Of a stretch of 64,000 bases of DNA, positions 55,952-64,000 are shown in pieces. The translations under genes were made by a program, and so were the position numbers. Source of the DNA: Shinisaurus crocodilurus (taxonomy: Eukaryota; Chordata; Lepidosauria; Squamata; Shinisauridae); contig CM037880.1 of NCBI GenBank assembly GCA_021292165.1, positions 139,874,564-139,938,563 of the forward strand, given 5' to 3'. The notes beneath the pieces were generated by a model. The model was not told the origin of the DNA. It made no database searches and saw only the letters and a list, made by a program, of their open reading frames with translations. The first letter of the stretch is position 1, and every line of letters begins with the position of its first letter.

Positions 55952-58900
55952 CCCAAACGTGGATTACCACTGCAGGAAGGATGAAGCTAGACATGACAGG
56001 AACAGACACATTTGATGTTCATATCTGTCCCATTCATGCACAAAGTGGAGTAGGTGGGAGAGTCTAATTTTTATGTCAAAAAAGAAAACAAAACCTGTCC
56101 TCTCCCGTACCTTGTCACTTCCCCTGCACTCTCACTGGAGGCACCTTTCTCCTAGACCAGTGCATTCCCAGACCTCAGGGGTGGGGAAATGAGGCCTGGG
56201 GGTCCAAACCTGGCCCTCTGGTGTTCCACAGAAGGTCACGCCTCCTTCCTCTCACCCCACCCCCCTGATTGTTTGGTCTTTTCTTGGCTTTTCTGCAGTG
56301 TTTCCCCCATTCTAAAAGGTTGAAATGTTGTACTTTTTCAACCTTTATCTCCTGAGGCTTATTTGCTAGCGGCAAGAGCTTTAAGCTATGATATAGTATA
56401 GTGGCATGTATTTTTTTTGCATTTTGGCCCCACTCCTTTGGACCCACACCCATTGCCTTTGGCCCAGCCCACCACTGGAATGCAGCCCCGAGAGCTTCTC
56501 CGAATCTGAATTCAGCCCTTGGGCTGAAAGAGACTCTGCACCATTCTATATTACTACATATAGCCTCTGGAGTAATATAATGGCAGCAACACCAACTACT
56601 CAGGCTTTAAATGCACGCACGCACACACACACACACACACACACACTTTTTTAAAAAAAAGATAAAACACCAGAATATCTTACCTTGTTAACAACAAGAC
56701 TCAGTGATTCCAAATGCATAGGGTTGTTTCCTCAGCATCCATAACCGGGTACACTATCCCTAGCCATATGCAGCTGTCAGCCAAATTTCAAAAAGCCTCC
56801 TTAAACAATCTGTCCCTTCCCTGACAGCCTGCTTGGTGGGGAGGAAGAGAGAGGGAGGGAGGGAGAGAGGGCTTTTGTTTTTTGTTTTTTTTACAGAAAG
56901 AGAGATGGAGAAAAGGGGTGATCCAGTCTACCTTTGCATTTAGTCCAGTCCACAGCTGGCTTTTGCCCTGTAACCGCTGGCATGCAGCCCTGACAGATTA
57001 CTTCTGAGGGAAGGCAGCCCTCAGCAGAAAATAGATTCCCACCCTTGATTTCGGTCCCTTCCAGTAGCTCCAGGCAAGCTTTCCCTACCTGCACTTTGGA
57101 CAAAGCGTTTCCCTTCTCCCTTAGAGCAATATGGGTCTGGGGCATGTTATCTCTACTGGATCCACGTGTACCCAGGCCGTTCCGGCTCCAGGTTTTTGAG
57201 GGCCCTTGGGCCAGACATCCTCAATGGGCCTCCTCCCTCACTAAGTCTGTCTTTTCATCGCCATTGTCACCAGCTGCTATTGCTCTTCATCCTCTTGTCT
57301 TTCTCGTCCTTGCTACTATTTGCTGGCTTGACAGGGAGCCGTGAGCAAGTAGGCAGTGGCTTCTATTGCTCCTCCTTTTCATCACCTCTGTTGACTGGGC
57401 AAGAGCAAGAGGCAGGTGAAGAAGCAGTTTGCAGCGGTGAACAGGAGGAACAACTCCAGAGGCTCTTGTCAGTGGACAGTGCCAAACCACTGATACCTAC
57501 CCTACCTACCCTGTCCCCAGCGAAAGGAAACACAATTAGTCCCACCTTATTTTTACAGAGCTTTTTGTATTCAATGTGGGCTAGAAAACATATCGATCTT
57601 CTCAGGATCACAACTCGCCAGATCCTGAAGAACTGTGGATTCAATGTGGTCATGACGGGGTTGAGTGACTAGTGATTCTAGAACAGTCATGTGACGAGAC
57701 TAGTTCAGTGGGCCAGAAAGTTCAGCTTGTATTGACTCCACCAGGTATGAAAATGGTTTTCTGAATGTTCCTTGTTCTTATGGTCTAAAGCTGCAGAATA
57801 CACAAGATGAGATTAACCTGTTGCTAAAGGGAAAAAATGCTGATGTGTAGCAGACAAAAGGACTGTTATTTCTCACTGCTCCTGTTTGTTGGGGAAAGGA
57901 ATTCAACATCTTTCTAAGATTGTTTTTCTCCCCCCCCCCCCACACTTTATGCCATTTACTAACACAGACTGTATTTTAGAGAACAGGGAATATCAACATG
58001 CATTTGGTAAGCTCTACGCAATCAATTTTAAGAAATAGCTGGTGCACCACAGAAAAATTGACCCCAGTAATAGTGTAGGGCTGCCAGTGATTCCAAGAAT
58101 AAACTATAGGCAGCTACTATGGCCAGCTAGCTGTACTGTATGAGGATTTGGGATACTAAAAGAAAGATGGCTTTGTGACTGTATACTGAGTTATACAGAT
58201 AATGTTATAATGTGCACATTATTCTTGCTCAGCAGGTCATCCACAAATTTGAACTTTTAATTAAGTGTACTTAAAAATTGCATCATGCAAATAGACTGCC
58301 TGTGATAAAAGCCTTTTGGCTTTGCTGTTTAAGAGCATAAACTTGGATACATAGGAAGACGAATAATTTGCTCCAGAAATAGTTAGACTCTCTGGGGCTG
58401 TTACTTGTATCAAATGCACTCTGGTGTATTTGGAGAACTAAATAATCCTGACTCGCTTTGTTTTTGCACAACGAAAGGGCATGATCCTAGGCAAAGGGAA
58501 GCCATTTTAAGCCCATTTAATGATGTTTAAACCTCTCCCATTGAAACTATTGGAACCTGAACTTTTAGGTGTTTTGTTCCTACCTGTGAAGACGTGTCAG
58601 TTTTGCACATTTCACAAAAGCCCTACCTTTGTCTGTACATGTGAAGGTTAAAACTGTATAGGGGGCAGGGCTATGCACACAAGCCCCTCCCCAATGTCCT
58701 CAAGCATGCGGAATCCTCTAACATTCTTCCTGTGTTCAGGAAGGTTTCAACTCAAGTTCAGCTGAATGTGGTTAGATGACTCTGTGTGATCTGGAACACT
58801 GTATAGGGCAAATGCAAAATTTACACATGTTGGGATCATGTGTACATTTTGATGGAACATGTTAAATCTAGGTCTGTGAAATGGAATTCCGCCTCGCCAG

Positions 58901-59144
58901 AAAATATCACATGAGGAGGCCTCACTGCCTTGCTCCCATGGCATCAGAATCACTGAAAATCAGAATGGTGCATGCTCCCACGTATCAGAATCACTGAAAA
59001 TGTAGCCCCCATGGCTCCTCATGCCTGATAATGCTGCCATAATACTGCCTAGGGCCCACTGGTTGGTGGCCCACTGCCTAGAGTCACCAACCCTTCCCCT
59101 TTGCTGTTGCCACTGGGTAAGTTTGGGTGGGAAAGTGAAGGGAC
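55952..59144. other. Non-coding stretch with (CA)n microsatellite
   Basis: A CA array lies at 56613-56647. Part of 58490-58800 may be a repeat. Frames of 168 codons or fewer at 57166-57672 match no family I recognise. No gene is supported. Confidence 0.4.
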
Positions 59145-59506
59145 CAGGGTGGCCACTTGTGCATTGCCAAATAAAGAGGACGCAAATTTGAATATGCTAA
59201 TTTACATGTATCAGTGCAAACTTTAAAAAAATTACTATAATTTAAATAGAAATGCAGTACATCTTACCACAGTGGGGAAGACTGTGACCAGGTGACCCGT
59301 ATGCCCGCTCAGTCTGCTGTCCAGCTGGTAACTGTGGATGGGCAACAGCAAGGCCCCTGCAGTCCTTGCTTAGGGCGCTTTATCTTTAGGCTGGACTTGG
59401 GCGGGACAACCCTTCAGACAGAGGACACTTTCAAATAGAGGATTATCCTCCAACACCCTTTCAAACAGAGGACTTCCCTCTGTAAAGTAGGAAACCTGGC
59501 CAGCCT
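59145..59506. mobile_element. GGTGGCCA-family MITE, best-preserved copy
   Basis: The left end CAGGGTGGCCACTTGTGC pairs with the right end AGGAAACCTGGCCAGCCT. The interior has GGAAGACTGTGACCAGGTGA, CAGTCTGCTGTCCAGCTGG and two CAGAGGAC blocks. It serves as the reference for the copies at 15570, 34813 and 39077. Confidence 0.75.
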
Positions 59507-61214
59507 AGAAGTTGGAGGTGGAAGCAGAGAGGGTGGGAGGTAGGGTGAGAGCAGTATGACCAAGGATGGGGCCCAAATTATGGTTTGGTCTGGGTTCAAG
59601 TATTAATGGGCTCAGGGAAGTTCACCTTTTTGAACACCCATTTTGAATCTCTGCACCATCACTAACACGTGTGTGTGTGTGTGTGTGTGTGCGTGCGTGC
59701 ATGCATGCATGCATGCATGTATTATAATTGCTGTCTCCCCTAGCCTAGATCACTTCAAGGCCACAACCTGAAAACAGCTCATGGGCTCTGGGTGGTTTCT
59801 GAACCATGCCAACAATCCACCGCCGCTGGGTCACTTCCCTAGCACAAACTCATTGCTGCTGCTCTAAAGGTAACAATATATGCTAGCAGTGTACAGAACG
59901 CTATGCAAGAAGGTCAGGGCTGGGAACACTGCAATTACTGTGGAGGACTACACTGTGCTCAGCATTTGTAGAACCAAATAACATTGTGGATGAATATATG
60001 AGGCTCTTGATTCAGTTACGCCACAAGTGCATCAGTACTGGAAAGTAGCAATAAAGTATCAAACCCTAGCTGCTCTTTGAAATTCAATGTTTAAAAGTAG
60101 ACATTTCATGATTCATCACTTTTTCATTACTGTGCCAGCTAGTTCTCCCCCTCCCACCCCGCCCCCGGTTGCAAGGCATGAAAGCGCTCACGTCCAGGGG
60201 ACGCCGAACACTTGATGAAAAGAGCCCCTGTAACTGGTAAGGCTGCAGGAATGGGTAGAGGTTCTTGTAGTTTCCTCAGTATTTGGGGGAGTGTGTTATT
60301 AACGTTTCAAGACAAGAGGGCCTCTTCAGGGCTGTAGCAGCAGAATCTCAGCCTGCAGTAGCAGAATTTCAGCCTGCAGTGCTCCCTTTCACTTTCTCAT
60401 ATGTATATCCTTCCTGCTACTACTCTTGACAAATTTCAGTCGAGTGGCTGTTGCCAGTTTAGCCTCCTACATGGAACGAGGCAACCACACAAAGCAGTTG
60501 GATGGAGGTCATCCTGATGGGCACAGCATCCTGGACCAATGTCCAACCTGTTCCGTGGCAGGCCGGCTGTCATCATGGGAGGTTACTCTAACTATTCCAC
60601 AAGCCCACCCATGATATACTAAGGACTGTCATTAGCAAGTTTCCTTTCCCCTTAATTGACTTATCTTGTTGCATTATGCAGTGTTCTTCCTTTTTGTCAC
60701 TTGCATTTTCAACTTTATTTTGAAATAAAATGGAATCCCACCACCCTCCAAAGATAATGTGGGGTGGAATTCCATCTGTGTACTGAAGTCCCCTCCCCGG
60801 CCAGTACCTGCCCCAGGGACCTCCTGCACTAACACACCCTGCCCGATTGGCACAAATCAGGCCGGGCATATTTTTTAAAAGAGTGCAATTATTTGCACAC
60901 ATTATCATACCAAGTGGGTTTTTTTTTTTTAAAGAAGGGGGTGACCACAGGCAGCCCCTCCAAGGTACCATGGAGGGAGTCCTTGGAGGGGCACCTCATG
61001 GATGCCTCCACAGGGCTCGTGAAAGCTGGCTTGACAGCTAGCTTTCACGATCTCTCCCAAAAAAGTTTTTAAAAGAAAAGTCAAGCCATGGCAAGCAGAA
61101 AATGGCTCGTGGTGGTGGGAGAGGGGGGAACCTTGTTCCTCCCATGGTGTCCCCTGGGATACCCACGGAAGGACTGAAGGGGGAGGGAGGGGCACCCACA
61201 ATGTGCCCACGATG
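59507..61214. other. Non-coding stretch with (GT)n(GCAT)n microsatellite
   Basis: A GT array turning into GCAT units lies at 59668-59719. A short direct duplication (CAGCAGAATCTCAGCCTGCA) lies near 60339-60382. GC-rich sequence after 60750 may belong to a repeat ending near 61325. No gene is supported. Confidence 0.4.
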
Positions 61215-61325
61215 TGCCCAATCGTCTGTCGGGCACAGTTTGAGTAGGGCGGCTTATAAGCCACACTGCGCAGTGTGTAGCTTGCTCCGTAGTGTGGCTT
61301 ATCGTGTCGTCCGAACCCACCCATT
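61215..61325. repeat. Possible MITE right end with GTGGCTTAT hairpins
   Basis: GGCTTATAAGCCACACTGCG and TAGTGTGGCTTATCGTGTCG form inverted repeats ending in TCCGAACCCACCCA. It resembles the motifs at 30626-30792. Confidence 0.45.
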
Positions 61326-61987
61326 GTCTCTCATTGCCTTTATATAAGGAAATCAGTAATGGCAGTCAAATACAGCAATGATAATGACAGCTTTTGGCAC
61401 ATGTTGACATGGATGATACGGGAACAAAGCATGTTGAAGTCTCTTTCAAGTACGGAGAATGTGGGGAAAATCAAAGTTTGTAGCTGGGAAAGTCATCAGC
61501 TCTCAGCCTAATTTGCCTTCCAGGTTTGTTGCCGAGGTATGTAAAATATGGATTATAAGGGAATTGTATACGAAGAAATTCTATATAGTAAAAGTAAAAA
61601 AAGTGGTTCACTGAAAGCAAAGGGGCTTGTTTCCAACTAAATGTCTTGAGGATTAGCGCGTAAATAAGTGTGGAACTCTGTTCACCTTTTTGTGGGAGCA
61701 ACAGCATTCACCAAGTGCAATAACACCAACAATTTTAATTAAAAATTTCCTTATGTTCCTGACTGCAGGGTATTCCTCCCTCCCTATGTTTGTTAATAAA
61801 GAGCTCATTTACAAGGTCAGGATTATGAAGGCAGTTTTGACTGCTCTATTATCTGCTGCGGGGTTCCGAGCACACGTGTCAGCTATTTGCCAGGAATTCA
61901 TGCCCTGAATAATCCGGGAATGTGCTTATGTTTGATACCACAAATGCACTTCCATGGGAGAACACGTTTCAATTTCAAGGTGAACAG
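61326..61987. other. Non-coding stretch, no gene seen
   Basis: Bases 61690-61930 are repeat-free with balanced composition, a candidate for conserved non-coding DNA (appearance only). Confidence 0.4.
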
Positions 61988-62075
61988 CACAATCCTGTGC
62001 ATGTCTACTCTGAAGTAAGCTGCTATTGAGTTCCAATTGGGCTTAATCCCGAGTATGTATAGAATTGCAGCCTAA
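61988..62075. repeat. Short dispersed repeat with CAATCCTGTGCA-type end
   Basis: It starts AGCACAATCCTGTGCATG and has TCTACTCTGAAGTAAGC and GAATTGCAGCC, the same family as 1311-1389 and 28553-28640. Confidence 0.55.
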
Positions 62076-62082
62076 CAGCCCC

Positions 62083-62527
62083 ATCCTAAGTGGCTGCCCA
62101 TAACCCTCCGAACTTGGAGGATAACGGGCATCCGATTGAGTGCAGGAGAAGCGCAGCAGATGGGACTGCGCTCCTCTTGCCCCCAAAAACTTCTAGACAG
62201 CTGATTTGCTAAATCTAGCCCTCTAGATTTTTTACACCTCATGAGAAGGAGAGGCTGAGGCACCACCTGGATTCTACCGAAGCCAGCGGTGCCTCACTCC
62301 TCCCCTCCCTGCCACCGGGAATGCCCCCCCCATGGGGGAACCAGAGATGGTCTTCCGTGTGTTCAGTTCCCAGCCATTGCAGAAAGAACTGCACTGGCTA
62401 TGAGGTGGGGGGTAGGGGGTTACTCCAGGGCGCTGTGACCCCGGAAGGGATTTCCGAGGTCGCAGCGGCTTCTGTGCCCCATCATATGTCCCCCTAAACA
62501 AGAGTGGAGGGCCATAGGATTGTGCCC
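62083..62527 (-). repeat. GC-rich dispersed repeat, copy 2 of an inverted pair
   Basis: Homologous in reverse to 33247-33670. Shared blocks include TGCCCATAACCCTC, GAGAGGCTGAGGCACCACCTG, GGAATGCCCCCCCCATGG and AGGGCCATAGGATTGTGC. Confidence 0.6.
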
Positions 62528-62646
62528 TCATTGACTCAAAATTATAAAGTAGTAACTAGAAGAAGTGAAGAGTTCCCTGAGTTTAGGATAATCCTGTATG
62601 CATGTGCACTGACTGCGCTCAACCTTGATGGGGTGGGATCCCACTT

Positions 62647-62649
<3 letters not shown>

Positions 62650-62681
<32 letters not shown>
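62650..62681. repeat. (GT)n microsatellite
   Basis: A pure GT array of about 16 units. Confidence 0.95.
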
Positions 62682-62683
<2 letters not shown>

Positions 62684-62801
62684 AGACTTAGTGCCAAAGA
62701 ACTTGTTCCAGTAAACATGTGTAATGGTGCATAAATGCCTGATTTAAAGTGCCTGCCTTCTGTTTTCACACTCCAAGTGTCAATAGCGTGCTGTGTAGCT
62801 G

Positions 62802-62934
62802 AGGCTCATGCTGGCTCAGCTTGTCTGAGCATGGAAAGCTAAGCAGGGTCAGGTCTGGTTATTACTTGGATGGGAGACCCCTCCTCTAGTTTCCTGCATT
62901 GAGCAGGGGGTTGGACTCGATGGCCTTGTAGGCC
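62802..62934 (+). repeat. 5S rRNA-derived SINE, 3' tail shortened
   Basis: The head and central part are complete (GGCTCAGCTTGTCTGAGCAT, TACTTGGATGGGAGACCCCT). The CR1-type tail stops after GATGGCCTTGTAGGCC, lacking the usual CCTTCCAACTCTATG. Confidence 0.85.
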
Positions 62935-63029
62935 ATACACCAGGGCCTCTCCCGAGCTTTGCAAGCATTATAGCATCCCCCCCCCCTAATGAGGAAAGTC
63001 TGGTATTCCTTTGAATAGCGACATGAAAG

Positions 63030-63290
63030 TCTGGTGTCTTTACACAATTCTGTTATACCACAGTGCCACCTGGTGGTTTTGTAATGGAACATATAGAAAG
63101 GCAGAGAAAGAAACTCCCTGGGGAAAAACGTGTAAAGGAGCCGATCTTAATTCCACAAAGAATCTGGAAGCAGAAGCCTCGGTAAACTGGCAGGTTAAAA
63201 GCTTCATGTAGAAAAGCTTTGCCGCCACCACTCTGCCAGCCCCTCCCCCAGTAGTGCTGCTGCCAGCTTGTCTGCCCAACAGGCCACCAC
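63030..63290 (-). repeat. Partial copy of the MITE at 46998-47404
   Basis: The reverse complement matches the left 200 bp of that element (shared AGAAAGGCAGAGAAAG, GGAACATATAGAAAGG and AAGCTTCATGTAGA). It also shares the flanking ATTCTGTTATACCACAGTGC region. Confidence 0.6.
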
Positions 63291-63384
63291 TCAGTGTCCC
63301 CTCCTGTCCTGTTCAAGAAAGCCAGGTGATAAGCCCTTCCTCCTCTTGCTGGGTGCCGGCTGTGGGTCACCACTGGATTTCATA

Positions 63385-63568
63385 GGAACATAGGAAGCTG
63401 CCTTATACTGCCTTGGTTCATCTAGCCCAGTATTGTCGACACTGGCAGCAGCTCTCCAGGGTTTCAGGCAGGATTCTTTCCAAGCCCTACCTGGAGGCCG
63501 GGGATCGAACCTGGGACCTTTTGCATGCAAAGCAGGTGCTCTATGCCACTAAGCTATGGTCCCTCCCT
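63385..63568 (-). repeat. tRNA-derived SINE with A and B box-like promoter
   Basis: On the minus strand it begins ACCATAGCTTAGTGGCATAG (A box-like) with GGTTCGATCCC (B box) about 40 bases on, as in tRNA genes. It continues ACCCTGGAGAGCTGCTGCCA and ends AAGGCAGCTTCCTATGTTCC. This is the fuller copy of the SINE split at 2446/7821. It is not a tRNA gene, because there is no acceptor pairing and it continues into SINE body. Confidence 0.85.
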
Positions 63569-63660
63569 ACAGCAGCTGGTATTCCAAGGCAGGTCACCCA
63601 TGCAAGTACTGACCAGGCCCGACCCTGCTTAGCTTCCGAGATCAGACGAGATCGGGCTGT
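63569..63660 (-). repeat. 5S rRNA-like segment directly upstream of tRNA-derived SINE
   Basis: The minus-strand sequence follows 5S rRNA from its 5' third to its 3' end (GATCTCGTCTGATCTCGGAA, GCTAAGCAGGGTCGGGCCTG, then CTTGCATGGGTGACCTGCC and GGAATACCAGCTGCTGTAG). It is closer to true 5S rRNA than the heads of the CR1-tail SINEs, but it lacks the first bases and has changes in the C box region. It abuts the tRNA SINE without a gap, suggesting a 5S-tRNA composite SINE and not a working 5S gene. Confidence 0.75.
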
Positions 63661-64000
63661 TAACGGCTGTTGCTACAGGAGAGGAGAAGCTGAAGTGGTG
63701 GAGTGCACCTGTGCAGAGCTGCCAGCCAAGCCGGTTGCCACTGGATGGTTGCACTTACGTCCTGTGCCCGTGCAGGCAAAGAGGCTGCTGGGATGGGGAA
63801 GGGCCGGCACTGTAGGCATGTGCAACCTGAGCAGCAGCGTATCCTGAGGAGGGAGAGGCAAGCTAGGCTGCAGCCACACTGCATGCACCGCAGCCGAGGG
63901 ATTGGACGAAAAGTGAAACAATCACGAGCAAACTGAGACCAATGGAGCGTGTGCCCTAGAAAGGACGATGGCTGGTGCCTGCTCAGTGTTCCTACACTGA
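63661..64000. other. Non-coding end of window, no gene seen
   Basis: GC-moderate sequence with overlapping short frames on both strands and no recognised motif. Confidence 0.4.

Noticed and set aside
57166..57672. 168-codon frame as a gene candidate
   Set aside because: Composition is low-complexity (S, L, E runs), overlapping antisense frames exist, and no domain is recognisable.
63460..63560. tRNA gene suggested by A and B box-like sequence
   Set aside because: No cloverleaf acceptor pairing is seen and the sequence continues as SINE body and tail.
63569..63660. Functional 5S rRNA gene
   Set aside because: The 5' end is missing, the internal region has changes, and it runs into a SINE with no terminator at the normal place.

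Overview
This window looks like nuclear intergenic DNA from a squamate reptile, most likely a lizard. It contains vertebrate L2 and CR1 LINEs, an RTE-like LINE, a 5S rRNA-derived SINE with a CR1-type 3' tail, a MIR/CORE-type SINE with an L2-like 3' end, a tRNA-derived SINE, and many hAT-type DNA transposons and MITEs. The base composition is mostly AT-rich, with dinucleotide and trinucleotide microsatellites. I see no bacterial operon signals, no CRISPR array, no recognisable LTR retrovirus and no exon of a host gene that I can support. Every long reading frame that resembles a known protein belongs to a transposable element, and each is broken by stops, frameshifts or deletions. Family names are from recognition of motifs, not from a database search.

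Layout. 1-1.1 kb: an unclassified repeat with a 36-bp-arm palindrome, then a hAT MITE with a second, perfectly palindromic MITE inside it. 2.4-7.8 kb: a three-level nest, in which a SINE is split by an RTE-like LINE (minus strand, 17-bp target duplication) that is itself split by an L2 LINE (plus strand, 28-bp target duplication). 10.0-13.8 kb: a second copy of the unclassified repeat, split by a 3.2-kb hAT element with a decayed transposase. 18-19.1 kb: the 3' end of a CR1 LINE with a short hAT MITE inside it. 19.3-26.6 kb: MITEs and CORE-SINEs plus a 320-bp foldback at 21.9-22.2 kb. 28-36.4 kb: MITEs, an unusual hAT element full of ACTCG motifs (31.1-31.8 kb), SINEs and an RTE-like fragment. 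38.4-39.0 kb: a GC-rich hAT MITE. 40.8-44.1 kb: a nearly full-length L2 (minus). 46-47.4 kb and 48-50 kb: further MITEs and uncertain repeats. 50.8-51.5 kb: a chimeric MITE joining two hAT families. 55-64 kb: an AT-rich MITE, more MITEs, and SINEs including a 5S/tRNA composite.

How the parts relate. The CR1 copy at 18-19 kb and the nine 5S-SINE copies share the same 3' end, the expected signature of a LINE and the SINE it mobilises. The L2 copies and the CORE-SINE likewise both end in GGCGG-type hairpin sequence and short A/T-rich repeats. The large hAT at 10.4-13.6 kb shares exact ends with the chimeric MITE at 50.8 kb, so it or a relative could have supplied the transposase. Nesting gives relative ages: the CORE-SINE entered three separate MITEs, the L2 entered the RTE-like LINE, and the hAT entered the unclassified repeat. 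Gaps between elements are AT-rich single-copy-looking DNA with no gene evidence.
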